Assembly: GCF_001025155.1 (NCBI RefSeq)
Contig: NZ_AP012322.1
Span: 930,001-994,000, forward strand
Length of the DNA stretch: 64,000 bases
Source of the DNA: Bifidobacterium angulatum DSM 20098 = JCM 7096
GTDB taxonomy: Bacteria > Actinomycetota > Actinomycetes > Actinomycetales > Bifidobacteriaceae
Reading direction: 5' to 3'
In this document: positions 29,518 to 37,814 of the stretch, one piece after another
How positions within the stretch are numbered: the stretch's first letter is position 1
How the letters are laid out: each line of letters opens with the position of its first letter
Program-made: the position numbers and the translations under genes
The notes under the pieces: generated by a model
The model's input: the letters and a program-made list of their open reading frames with translations, nothing else
Told to the model about the DNA's origin: nothing
Databases searched by the model: none

Positions 29518-29569
29518 ACAATGAATAGGGGGCCTCCCGCCGACTAGCGGGAGGCCCCCTATTCATTGT
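29518..29569. terminator. 23-bp perfect bidirectional terminator
   Basis: Arms 29518-29540 and 29547-29569 are perfectly complementary over 23 bp around CGACTA. It lies between the convergent dnaJ and uppP genes and should stop transcripts from both sides. Confidence 0.85.
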
Positions 29570-29580
29570 CTATGAAAAGC

Positions 29581-30495
29581 TCATCCTGCCATGGATGGGT
29601 CGATGGCAGGCAGTTTGCCGGTGATAAGCAGCAATGCGACGATTACGGCAAGTACAATGCGGTAAATGGCGAATGCCTTATAGGAGAAGGAGCTGACGAA
29701 CTTCAGGAAGGCGATGATCACGATATACCCGATGAAGAACGCTACAATGGTTGCGGCAATGGTGGCGCCCCAGCCGGGGAAGGCTCCGATTGCGGCGCAG
29801 GCGTCGGCGGCTTTGGTCGCGGAGCATGCGCTGACGTCCTTCACCGCTGATACCGCTTCAAGAATACCTGCGCCGAATACGGCAGGAATGGCCATCAGGA
29901 AGCTGGTGCGTACTGCGGCTTCACGGGTATAGCCCATAGCGCGGCCGAAGGTGATGGTACCGCCGGAACGGGAAACGCCTGGAATAAGGGCGAGCATCTG
30001 TCCTACACCGAAAATCAGCGCGTCTTTGGCGGTCATGTCGTCCATTGTCTTGATCTGCTTGGATCGGGAATCGAACACCCACAGCAGCACGCCGAAGAGG
30101 GCAAGCACGGTGACGGTAATCCACAGGTTCCTCAGTGTCGTTTCGATGACATCCTTGAACAGCAGACCGGCGACCAGAATCGGCAATGTGCCGATAATGA
30201 TGAACCAGCCCATCTGGGTGTCCCTGTTATGCGCACCGAGGCGTGATTTCCAGTCCTTGCCTTCCTTGCCGAATAGCGAGCCGAACCATGATCCCAGAAT
30301 GCGGATGATGTCGCGTCGATAGTACAGGATCACCGCCAGTTCGGTGCCGATCTGGATGATGGCGGTGAATGCGGCTCCAGGGTCGCGGCCGATCATCAGG
30401 TCGCCGACGATGCGGATATGTGCGCTGGATGAAACGGGCAGGTATTCGGTCAGCGCCTGCACGAGTCCAAGAAAAATCGCTTGGAAAAAATTCAT
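29581..30495 (-). CDS. uppP: undecaprenyl-diphosphatase (BacA/UppP)
   Basis: A 304-residue membrane enzyme that dephosphorylates undecaprenyl pyrophosphate to recycle the carrier for peptidoglycan and glycan synthesis. GLVQALTEYLPVSSSAH near residue 10 contains the catalytic Glu and Ser residues and PGVSRSGGTITFGRAMG near 165 the second active-site motif. About eight membrane helices are visible. An insertion near residues 215-235 (VSACSATKAADACAAIG) is unlike most homologues. Such enzymes also confer bacitracin tolerance. Confidence 0.95.
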   Translation of the reverse strand: MNFFQAIFLGLVQALTEYLPVSSSAHIRIVGDLMIGRDPGAAFTAIIQIGTELAVILYYRRDIIRILGSWFGSLFGKEGKDWKSRLGAHNRDTQMGWFIIIGTLPILVAGLLFKDVIETTLRNLWITVTVLALFGVLLWVFDSRSKQIKTMDDMTAKDALIFGVGQMLALIPGVSRSGGTITFGRAMGYTREAAVRTSFLMAIPAVFGAGILEAVSAVKDVSACSATKAADACAAIGAFPGWGATIAATIVAFFIGYIVIIAFLKFVSSFSYKAFAIYRIVLAVIVALLLITGKLPAIDPSMAG

Positions 30496-30667
30496 GATGT
30501 CGTTATATTCCCTAGTTCACTTCCGTGAATTATGAATGGTTACTGGTATTGACTGTTGCCACTTTACTCAGCGAATGCCACCAGGCGTAACTTTTGCCCA
30601 TATCGTTCCGATTGTCTTACGCGATGCACACAATAAGGCCATCGACCGTTCAGAAAAAGGAGTCGTA

Positions 30668-31459
30668 ATGGCGACATATCGTAAGCACAGGGCGTTTGCT
30701 CCGAAAGGTTTTTTCGAGTGCGAGGGACGTGGTCTGCAATGGTTGGGTGAAGCTCAATCCCAGGGTGGTTCTCGCGTCGTTGATGTGTTCGGCTGGTCAG
30801 ACGGCTATCTTGACATCGAACGGGTCGATGCTGCCATGCCGACCATCGAGGCTGCCCGTTCATTTGGCGCGTCCCTGGCGAGGATGCATGATGCAGGCGC
30901 ACCGTATTTCGGGTCTGCCCCTGACGGTTATGAAGGGACTTGCTATTTTGGTCCACTGCAGGATCCTGTGCCGATGGATACCGGCGAATGGGATGACGTG
31001 GCGACGTATTATGCGCAAGGTCGCCTGCGCCCCATGGTTGATCTTGGTGTGAAACGTGGCGAACTCGACCAGTATGACGTCGAGCTCACGGAGGATGTGA
31101 TTGCCGCGCTGCCGGATCTGCTTGGACGAGCCGCTGCCGATAAGCCTGCGCGAGTACATGGTGACTTATGGAGCGGCAATGTCATGTGGACCGCGGATCG
31201 AGGCAAAACCGAAGCCGTGCTTATCGACCCAGCCGCACATGGCGGGCATCGTGAGGAAGACCTGTCTATGCTTGCCTTGTTCGGCATCACCTATTTCCGG
31301 GATATTATCGAAGGCTATCAATCCGTGCATCCGTTGAAGACCGGATGGCAGGAGCGTCAGACATTGTGGCAGCTGTATCCGATCGCCGGCCACTGTGTCT
31401 TCTTCGGAGGAGGATATGTGAGCCAATACCGTTCCATGTGCAGATCGCTGCTACGCTGA
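30668..31459 (+). CDS. fructosamine kinase family protein
   Basis: A 263-residue aminoglycoside-phosphotransferase-like kinase. RVHGDLWSGNVMW near residue 162 is the catalytic loop and VLIDPAAHGGHREEDL the metal-binding motif. Bacterial members phosphorylate fructosamines or ribulosamines on glycated proteins or amino acids so the sugar can be removed. The ATG at 30668 follows AAAGGAG; the 44-codon upstream extension was rejected because it lacks a ribosome site. It is monocistronic, ending at the terminator at 31480. Confidence 0.88.
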   Translation: MATYRKHRAFAPKGFFECEGRGLQWLGEAQSQGGSRVVDVFGWSDGYLDIERVDAAMPTIEAARSFGASLARMHDAGAPYFGSAPDGYEGTCYFGPLQDPVPMDTGEWDDVATYYAQGRLRPMVDLGVKRGELDQYDVELTEDVIAALPDLLGRAAADKPARVHGDLWSGNVMWTADRGKTEAVLIDPAAHGGHREEDLSMLALFGITYFRDIIEGYQSVHPLKTGWQERQTLWQLYPIAGHCVFFGGGYVSQYRSMCRSLLR

Positions 31460-31479
31460 TCCGCATCGACCAAGAGTAC

Positions 31480-31511
31480 GGGGCGTCCAGGTTGTTGTAT
31501 CCGGACGCCCC
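31480..31511. terminator. bidirectional terminator
   Basis: GGGGCGTCC pairs with GGACGCCCC, with an additional GG-CC extension past one unpaired base, between the convergent fructosamine kinase and PAC2 genes. Confidence 0.7.
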
Positions 31512-31553
31512 ATGATTATGGCTGTGTGTAATTTATCGATGGCATTGCACCGG

Positions 31554-32381
31554 TCAGAATCTCTTCAGGAATTCCTCCGCTTCGTGGACCAGCTGATCGG
31601 CTTTGCGCGGATCTTCGGCGGATGCCTCGTCCTTGGCCTGCTTTGCCTTGTCCCAATCCTCTTCAAGATGGTGTACGTAATCTTCCAGTTGATTGCTGCA
31701 TCGAACGAGCATGGAAGCTTTGGCCTGCCATTCCTGCGTTTCCTTGGCAAGCCCTGCGGTCTCGAATGTCGTGCCTAGTTTCCGTTCCAGCGTATTGAGT
31801 AACGCCAACGTTCCCATGGGGCAGTCGTCGTTACCCATATATTGGGGCACGGAAACCCATATTGACGTTCCCGCGAAGGAGTGGTCCCTAGCCATGGCCT
31901 CCAGAATGGTGGTGATGCCGACGGGGCCATTGTATTCGCCGCAATCGCATTCGCTGTTGCAGTCCATATCGTCGCACACGCCGATAGGGAGAGGCCTGGT
32001 ATGAACGCAATCGGCGAACATGGATCCGAGCGTGATGATGCGGTTCACGCCAAGCTCCTCGGCGATGTGCAGACTTTCCCTGCAGTATTCGCGCCACCGA
32101 TAGTTTGGCTCCGGGGCCAGCATTACAAGGCAATGCTTGGTGGGGGAGAGCGGAATATCGTAGAACGTGGTCTGCGGCCAGACAATACGCGCATGCCCGT
32201 TGACCCGGCATAAGGTCGGGCGTGATACCTGATAGTCGTAGTAGCCCTCGCAGCTGATGTGTTGGACTTCGCGCGCGTCATAGGCGTCAATGAGCTGATG
32301 AATGGCGTTTGTCGCTGCTTGGCATGCGTCGTTCCAGCCGCTGAATGCCGCAAGCATCACGGTTTCTCGTTCTTCACTCAT
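31554..32381 (-). CDS. PAC2 family protein
   Basis: A 275-residue protein with the PAC2 fold (proteasome assembly chaperone 2-like): AAFSGWNDACQAATNAI near the N-terminus, LMLAPEPNYRW-like and NRIITLGSMFADCVHTRPL motifs, and a charged helical C-terminus. Actinobacterial PAC2 proteins are often linked to ATP-grasp or proteasome-like functions, but bifidobacteria lack a clear proteasome here. Its role is unknown. It may alternatively bind small molecules, as related nucleoside-phosphorylase-like folds do. Confidence 0.85.
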   Translation of the reverse strand: MSEERETVMLAAFSGWNDACQAATNAIHQLIDAYDAREVQHISCEGYYDYQVSRPTLCRVNGHARIVWPQTTFYDIPLSPTKHCLVMLAPEPNYRWREYCRESLHIAEELGVNRIITLGSMFADCVHTRPLPIGVCDDMDCNSECDCGEYNGPVGITTILEAMARDHSFAGTSIWVSVPQYMGNDDCPMGTLALLNTLERKLGTTFETAGLAKETQEWQAKASMLVRCSNQLEDYVHHLEEDWDKAKQAKDEASAEDPRKADQLVHEAEEFLKRF

Positions 32382-32468
32382 ATTTGGTAAGCATAGTCCG
32401 GAAATTCCGGGTTAGGTGCTGATATCATGCCGTTTACGCCGCAGGCGAGCAGACGCGACACGCCGGGT

Positions 32469-32496
32469 TTGCAAATCGGGCGGGAAGTACTATAGT
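32469..32496 (+). promoter_or_regulatory. sigma-A-type promoter of the tRNA cluster
   Basis: TTGCAA (32469-32474) and TATAGT (32491-32496) are separated by 16 bp, 43 bases before the first tRNA. Confidence 0.65.
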
Positions 32497-32538
32497 AATT
32501 ACTCGTGCTCAGGCAGGAACGACTGCTGGGAACACAAG

Positions 32539-32611
32539 GCGGACATAGCTTAGTTGGTAAAGCGCAACCTTGCCAAGGTTGAGACCGCGGGTTCGAGTCC
32601 CGTTGTCCGCT
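32539..32611 (+). tRNA. tRNA-Gly(GCC), copy 1
   Basis: Complete cloverleaf of 73 bases; acceptor GCGGACA pairs with TGTCCGC, anticodon loop TTGCCAA (GCC), T loop TTCGAGT. CCA is not encoded. It is identical to the copy at 32957. Confidence 0.95.
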
Positions 32612-32640
32612 CTAGGTCCGAAGAGTTGACAGACCTTTAC

Positions 32641-32711
32641 GGTGGGTTAGCCAAGCGGTTAGGCAGCGGCCTGCAAAGCCGTATAGACGAGTTCGACTCT
32701 CGTACCCACCT
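32641..32711 (+). tRNA. tRNA-Cys(GCA)
   Basis: Complete 71-base cloverleaf; acceptor GGTGGGT pairs with ACCCACC, anticodon loop CTGCAAA (GCA), T arm CGAG-TTCGACT-CTCG. Confidence 0.95.
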
Positions 32712-32720
32712 CTCGGACTG

Positions 32721-32743
32721 AGGCGGCATGCCGCCTATTTTTT
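32721..32743 (+). terminator. intrinsic terminator after tRNA-Cys
   Basis: GGCGG-CATG-CCGCC followed by TATTTTTT, nine bases before tRNA-Val(GAC). Confidence 0.65.
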
Positions 32744-32751
32744 GCAGACCT

Positions 32752-32823
32752 GGGCGGTTGGCGCAGAGGTAGCGCACTTCCCTGACACGGAAGGGGTCAC
32801 AAGTTCGAATCTTGTATCGCCCA
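32752..32823 (+). tRNA. tRNA-Val(GAC)
   Basis: Complete 72-base cloverleaf; acceptor GGGCGGT pairs with ATCGCCC (one G-T), anticodon loop CTGACAC (GAC). Confidence 0.95.
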
Positions 32824-32862
32824 CTCAAGCTGTAAAAAGGCTGGAGATAATTGAAGAGTTAT

Positions 32863-32935
32863 GGGTGATTGGCGCAGCGGCTAGCGCACTTCCTTCACAC
32901 GGAAGGGGTCGTAGGTTCGATTCCTACATCACCCA
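32863..32935 (+). tRNA. tRNA-Val(CAC)
   Basis: Complete 73-base cloverleaf; acceptor GGGTGAT pairs with ATCACCC, anticodon loop TTCACAC (CAC). Confidence 0.95.
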
Positions 32936-32937
32936 CG

Positions 32938-32956
32938 AAATCCTTCGAGGATTTTT
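32938..32956 (+). terminator. small intrinsic terminator before tRNA-Gly copy 2
   Basis: AAATCCT-TCG-AGGATTT followed by TT, three bases after tRNA-Val and directly abutting the next tRNA. Confidence 0.5.
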
Positions 32957-33029
32957 GCGGACATAGCTTAGTTGGTAAAGCGCAACCTTGCCAAGGTTGA
33001 GACCGCGGGTTCGAGTCCCGTTGTCCGCT
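32957..33029 (+). tRNA. tRNA-Gly(GCC), copy 2
   Basis: Identical over all 73 bases to the copy at 32539. It is the last tRNA of the cluster and is followed by a strong terminator. Confidence 0.95.
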
Positions 33030-33035
33030 CGATTG

Positions 33036-33061
33036 AACCCCGTTTTATACGGGGTTTTCTT
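33036..33061 (+). terminator. rho-independent terminator of the tRNA cluster
   Basis: AACCCCGT-TTTAT-ACGGGGTT followed by TTCTTG, seven bases after the last tRNA. Confidence 0.85.
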
Positions 33062-33251
33062 GTATTCGTATTCGCCCATCGATGAGCAGCCTTTGACGCG
33101 ATGACTGAGCCGTTTTCCTTTGACTTGCCATTTGTAATGAATTTGTGAAAAACCGAGAGGGTACTATCCACATTTTCCGTATGACTGGACATTGATTATC
33201 CGCATCCATCATGGTGGACTGACAAGGTCTTTGCCAGCAAAAGGAGATGAG

Positions 33252-33938
33252 ATGACGACCGGGTATGGGTGCGACGGGGGAAAGACGCGACGAAGAATAT
33301 GGGCGCATGTGGTCGAAGGTCGTGCGCGACTGATCAGGGTCTCTGTAGCATGCCTTCTGATCGTATTGGCGGCATCGACGCTATGTCTGGTTCAGACGGG
33401 ACAAGGCAGTACGGTGGCGGTGGAGAGCAATGCATGCGATATGCGGCAGAAAGCTGCGGTAAGTGACGCGGATACGGGACATGAGGGGTATGTGGCGGTG
33501 ATCTCCGCATGGGGAGACACCTGTCATGCTGTGTTCGACTGGCCATTGCGCAAACCGGTCAGTGTGCTGAAGGCATACGATGGGCCGGCGCAGCCGTGGC
33601 TTTCAGGGCATCGAGGCGTTGATCTGCAGACGCGGACGGGTGAGGAGATCCTCGCCCCTGGTGATGGGATGGTTTCGTTTACCGGAAAGGTGGCAGGCAA
33701 AGATGTGGTGAGCATTAAGTATGGGGACATGGCCTTGACTTTTGAACCGGCCATTACGGACATTGGCGTAGGGGCATCGGTACGTCGCGGGCAGCCCTTT
33801 GCCAAGGTGGGGGAGAGCTCCGACCATTGCGATAACGTATGCCTGCATTGGGGAATTCGCAGTGGTGAGAAAACATATCTTGACCCGGCATCCATGGTGT
33901 CTGCGTACCGCATTGTACTGAAGCCAAAGGCCGAGTAA
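33252..33938 (+). CDS. M23 family (LytM-type) metallopeptidase, membrane-anchored or secreted
   Basis: A 228-residue protein with one hydrophobic segment near residues 32-52 (VSVACLLIVLAASTLCLV) and a C-terminal M23 domain. GHRGVDLQ provides the His-x3-Asp zinc ligands. The second motif reads CLHWGIR, so the usual HxH has Cys at the first histidine, as in several actinobacterial relatives. Such enzymes cut peptidoglycan cross-bridges or regulate amidases. AAAGGAG precedes the ATG at 33252; the upstream extension lacks a ribosome site. The altered motif could mean an inactive regulatory domain. Confidence 0.88.
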   Translation: MTTGYGCDGGKTRRRIWAHVVEGRARLIRVSVACLLIVLAASTLCLVQTGQGSTVAVESNACDMRQKAAVSDADTGHEGYVAVISAWGDTCHAVFDWPLRKPVSVLKAYDGPAQPWLSGHRGVDLQTRTGEEILAPGDGMVSFTGKVAGKDVVSIKYGDMALTFEPAITDIGVGASVRRGQPFAKVGESSDHCDNVCLHWGIRSGEKTYLDPASMVSAYRIVLKPKAE

Positions 33939-33992
33939 GGAAGTTGGTCGCTGCTGCGGGTATATGCCATGAGTGCAACCTGGTCATATGGC

Positions 33993-34023
33993 GAGGGGAT
34001 GCCGAAACAAACGGCATCCCCTC
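33993..34023. terminator. bidirectional terminator
   Basis: GAGGGGATGCCG and CGGCATCCCCTC form a perfect 12-bp stem with loop AAACAAA between the convergent M23 and acyl-CoA ligase genes. Confidence 0.75.
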
Positions 34024-34053
34024 GTATGAGCCCGCATGAAAATACGCTGTCGA

Positions 34054-36087
34054 CTACTTCTTCTTGGTATACATCTGCGTATTCAGCAAAGTGGCGTAAT
34101 GCTTGATGACCTTCGGGCGGATAACCTTCATCGAAGCGGTCATCAGACCATTCTCCTGAGTGAATTCCTCAGGAAGGATAATGAACTTGCGTACGGATTC
34201 GGCGCGTGAGACGCCTTCGTTCGCCTGATCGACCCACTTCTGCACCTCGGCGCGTACCGCGGCATTGGACGCTGCCTCTTCCATGCTCATATGCTCGTCA
34301 AGTCCCTTGCTGGCGAGCCACGGGCGAAGCGAGGTCTCATCCAGAGTGATCAAAGCGGAAATGAACGGACGCTTGTCGCCCAGAACCAGCGCCTGCGATA
34401 CGAACTCGCAGCGCTGAATGACCTCTTCGATCGGGCCGGGGGCGACGTTCTTGCCGCCAGCGGTGATGATGAGATCCTTCTTACGGCCGGTGATATACAG
34501 GAAGCCGTCATTATCGATACGCCCCAGATCGCCGGTGGCGTACCAGCCATCCTCGGTGAAGGCGGATTCGGTGGCCTCCTCGTTCTTGTGATACCTGGGG
34601 AATACGGAGGTACCTTTCACCTGGACTTCACCGTCTTCGGCGATGCGCAGGGAGAACCCGGGGAATGCCGTACCGACGGAACCCTGGTGGAAGGTCTCTC
34701 CGGGCACGGTAAAGGAGCATGGCGCGGTAGTCTCGGTCAGACCGTAGCCTTCATACACCGGTACGTTCGCGCCGCGGAAGAACTCGAGCAGTTTCGGATC
34801 CAACGGCGCGCCGCCGGCCACGATCCACTTGGCTCGTCCGCCGAGCACCTCACGCAACGGTGCATAAACCATCGGATCGAAGGCGGCACGCCGTGCACGC
34901 ACCGTCAGGGATGCCTTGCCCTTCTCGCTGATCTCCTGCATATAGGTCTGCGCGGCAACCACGGCAGAGGCAAAGGCCAGCCCCTTGGCTCCATGACCGG
35001 CCTTCTGGGAGGCGGCGTTATACACCTTCTCAAGCACGCGCGGCACCACGATCATCACCGTAGGCTTGGCGACCTGCAAATCGGCGGTCAGTGTCTTGAT
35101 GCCCTGCGCGATATAGATACGCAGTTCGCTGGCTACGCAGATGTAGTTGATGGCTCGTGCGAAGGAGTGTGCCTGCGGCAGGAACAGCAGCACGGTATTG
35201 CGCTTATCGCTCAACATCTCCGGCATGAAATCGGGAAGATTAAGCGCGGTGGCACAGTAATGCTCGTGCGTCATCTCCACGCCCTTCGGCGCAGCGGTGG
35301 AACCGGAAGTGTATACGATGGAGCACAGGTCGGTCTTCTTGACCGATTCGATGCGTTCGTCGAGTTCCTCATCGGTCACGCCTGCGCCGTAGGCCTTGAG
35401 CTCGTCCAGGCCGCCGGTATTGATGGTGATGATATGCTCCAGCGACGGGCATTCCTCGATGGCCCCATCGGCCTTCTCGCGCATATCGGTGTCCTGCACG
35501 ATAAGCAGCCTGGCATCGGAATTGTTCACGATGTTGCGAATCTGCTCCGCGGAATCAGTGTCGTAGATGGTGGCCAGCACGCCGCCGACGGCCATGATGG
35601 CAGCGTCGGTGAGATTCCATTCGTAGCAGGTACGGCACATGAACGCCACACCGTCGCCCTTCTTCAGGCCGTATTTCATCAGTCCCTTGGCGATGGCGCG
35701 GGTCTCGGCAAGAAACTCATTGGCGGTCCGGTCTATCCATTCGTTGCCGTCCTTGTAGGTGTACAGAATGTCGTCTCCGCGCCGCGCCGCGCGATCGGCA
35801 TACAAGTCGTAGATTGAGGTTCCCTCGTCCAGCGGCGGGTTGCCTTTGGTGGTGGAGGTCAGCAGACCTGTTTCGGGATCGATGTCGGTGATGGTCGGAC
35901 GGTCGTGGCCCCATTCGTCGGTGTGGGGGAGCGTGATGCCGCTTTCGTCCTTGATGCCAATGCTTCCAGCGTAATCGGGCTGGTCTCCGGAGCTGCCGCT
36001 TCCCGGGTGCACGAAATCCGTACCAAGCTTCAGCGCTTTTCGAGTAAGATTGGTGGTCTGCTGCTTCAACGAAGAGATAACGGACAC
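34054..36087 (-). CDS. fadD: long-chain acyl-CoA ligase (AMP-forming), second copy
   Basis: A 677-residue adenylate-forming enzyme. YTSGSTAAPKGVEMTH is the ATP-binding loop (Ala-Ala where copy 1 has Gly-Thr), GYGLTETTAP and ATGDLG follow, and ITGRKKDLIITAGGKNV carries the catalytic segment. About 70 extra N-terminal residues distinguish it from the ligase at 6700. The start is GTG with GGAG upstream. It is divergent from pntAA across a 269-bp gap in which I see no clear operator. It may activate different chain lengths from copy 1. Confidence 0.92.
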   Translation of the reverse strand: MSVISSLKQQTTNLTRKALKLGTDFVHPGSGSSGDQPDYAGSIGIKDESGITLPHTDEWGHDRPTITDIDPETGLLTSTTKGNPPLDEGTSIYDLYADRAARRGDDILYTYKDGNEWIDRTANEFLAETRAIAKGLMKYGLKKGDGVAFMCRTCYEWNLTDAAIMAVGGVLATIYDTDSAEQIRNIVNNSDARLLIVQDTDMREKADGAIEECPSLEHIITINTGGLDELKAYGAGVTDEELDERIESVKKTDLCSIVYTSGSTAAPKGVEMTHEHYCATALNLPDFMPEMLSDKRNTVLLFLPQAHSFARAINYICVASELRIYIAQGIKTLTADLQVAKPTVMIVVPRVLEKVYNAASQKAGHGAKGLAFASAVVAAQTYMQEISEKGKASLTVRARRAAFDPMVYAPLREVLGGRAKWIVAGGAPLDPKLLEFFRGANVPVYEGYGLTETTAPCSFTVPGETFHQGSVGTAFPGFSLRIAEDGEVQVKGTSVFPRYHKNEEATESAFTEDGWYATGDLGRIDNDGFLYITGRKKDLIITAGGKNVAPGPIEEVIQRCEFVSQALVLGDKRPFISALITLDETSLRPWLASKGLDEHMSMEEAASNAAVRAEVQKWVDQANEGVSRAESVRKFIILPEEFTQENGLMTASMKVIRPKVIKHYATLLNTQMYTKKK

Positions 36088-36356
36088 GTGATGCTCCTTG
36101 ATACTGATCTGTTCTTGACTATCCAGTTCTCAAAGAAGCCAGTTTAATCCTCTTACCGCGACACGTCACCTTACGGTAGCGTAGGGAAACGGCCGCGTCA
36201 AACGTTACCAATATAAGCATTGGACTTCTGGGCCGATGGCGGCTGCGGCATGGTTCAGCTCAGTTGGTGGGAAAGACCATTCGGCCTTTTCGATTATTGA
36301 CTACACTGATGCGACGTAGGAAAAAAAGGCAAGGCCAATAGCTAGAAAGGGCTCTT

Positions 36357-37505
36357 ATGGCTGAACAGAAGGAAGCCACGGTGACCTTCGGTGTGCTCAA
36401 CGAGACGTCGGATACTGAATCCCGCGTCGCGCTGACACCCGATATCGTCACCAGGCTCGGCAGGAATGGTATTTCCTGCATCATTGAAAGCGGCGCGGGC
36501 AACGCCGCCGAATATACGGATGAAGATTACCAGGACGCCGGCGCGACCGTTGCATCTCGCGATGAGGTTATTGCGACCGCGGATGCTTTGGGCTTTATCG
36601 ATCGTCCGTCTGCGGAAACCGTCGCCAAGCTCAAAGCCGGTCAGTGGGTGATCGGCATGCTTGGCTCGTTCACCGACACCGCATATGTCGAATCGCTGTC
36701 CAACGCGGGTCTTGTGGGCGTCGCCATCGAAAAGCTGCCCAGGCAACTCAGCTCCGCCCAGTCCATGGACGAGATGACCTCCCAGAATTCCGTAATGGGC
36801 TACAAGGCCGCCATTACCGCAGCCAACGCCTACGGTGCGTTCCTGCCGATGATGACGACCGCCGCAGGCACCATTCGTCCCGCCAAGGCATTGGTGCTGG
36901 GCGCGGGCATCGCCGGCCTGCAGGCCATCGGCACCCTGAAGCGTCTCGGCGCGGTTGTCACGGCGTATGATGTGCGCCCCGCTTCCAAGGGCGAAGTCGA
37001 ATCCCTGGGCGCCAAGTTCCTCGACCTTGGTCTTGATTTCTCCAAGGGTCAGGGTGAAGGCGGCTACGCACGTGCGCTGAGCGCCGAAGAGCAGGCTCAG
37101 CAGCAGGCGGCCGTCGATGAGAAGGCCTCCGGTTTCGACATCGTCATCACCACTGCCAAGGTTCCCGGTCGCAAGCCCCCGGTTCTGCTGACCAAAGCCG
37201 GCGTCAACGGCCTGCATCGCGGCGCCGTGATCGTCGATTGTGCTGCATCCGACCTTGGCGGCAACGTCGAAGGCTCCGCCGTAGGCGAACAGGTCACCGA
37301 AGGCGGCGTCAAGCTGATCGGCGCCCCGTATCTCGCCAGCGGCGTGGCGACCACCGCATCCAACCTGTTGAGCCGTAACGTGGCCGATGTGCTGAGCCAC
37401 TTCGTACGTGACGGCAAGCTGGGCATGGATCTGACGGAAGAACTCGATAATGCGCTGGTCGTAGCCGGTCGAATCGAGACTGCAGAGAAGAAGGAAGAGA
37501 AGTAA
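36357..37505 (+). CDS. pntAA: proton-translocating NAD(P) transhydrogenase subunit alpha, part 1
   Basis: A 382-residue soluble NAD(H)-binding domain (dI) related to alanine dehydrogenase. The N-terminus (FGVLNETSDTESRVALTPD) and VLGAGIAGLQAIGTLKRLGA near residue 180 are characteristic. It contacts the membrane partners encoded next and couples hydride transfer between NADH and NADP to proton flow, supplying NADPH. In this split arrangement the membrane part of PntA is a separate gene, as in Rhodospirillum and many actinobacteria. GAAAGGG precedes the ATG. Confidence 0.95.
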   Translation: MAEQKEATVTFGVLNETSDTESRVALTPDIVTRLGRNGISCIIESGAGNAAEYTDEDYQDAGATVASRDEVIATADALGFIDRPSAETVAKLKAGQWVIGMLGSFTDTAYVESLSNAGLVGVAIEKLPRQLSSAQSMDEMTSQNSVMGYKAAITAANAYGAFLPMMTTAAGTIRPAKALVLGAGIAGLQAIGTLKRLGAVVTAYDVRPASKGEVESLGAKFLDLGLDFSKGQGEGGYARALSAEEQAQQQAAVDEKASGFDIVITTAKVPGRKPPVLLTKAGVNGLHRGAVIVDCAASDLGGNVEGSAVGEQVTEGGVKLIGAPYLASGVATTASNLLSRNVADVLSHFVRDGKLGMDLTEELDNALVVAGRIETAEKKEEK

Positions 37506-37508
37506 CCC

Positions 37509-37814
37509 ATGCCTACTCTTGTTGTATCCATCACACTGTTTGTTCTGGCGTTGCTCATCGGCATCGAGGTCATCGGCAAGGTCCCTGCGACCCTGCATAC
37601 CCCACTGATGTCCGGCGCAAACTCCATCCACGGCATCGTCATTGTCGGCGTCGTGATCGTGGCGGCCGAAGCCAACTCGCCGCTGGCCTACGTGTTCATC
37701 TTCCTGGCCGCCGTGCTGGGCACGATGAACGTCGTCGGCGGTTATGTGGTCACCGACCGCATGCTTGAGATGTTCAAGTCCAACAAGAACGAGAAGAAGG
37801 GCGGGGATAAGTGA
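37509..37814 (+). CDS. pntAB: NAD(P) transhydrogenase subunit alpha, part 2 (membrane)
   Basis: A 101-residue protein with three membrane helices (about 2-20, 37-56, 60-80) and a basic tail, corresponding to the C-terminal membrane segment of PntA. It begins three bases after the pntAA stop and its stop overlaps the pntB start, so all three subunits are coupled. Confidence 0.93.
   Translation: MPTLVVSITLFVLALLIGIEVIGKVPATLHTPLMSGANSIHGIVIVGVVIVAAEANSPLAYVFIFLAAVLGTMNVVGGYVVTDRMLEMFKSNKNEKKGGDK

Noticed and set aside
32539..33029. Genomic island attachment sites at the duplicated tRNA-Gly
   Set aside because: The identical sequences are two complete tRNAs with only tRNAs between them; no integrase or island genes are present.
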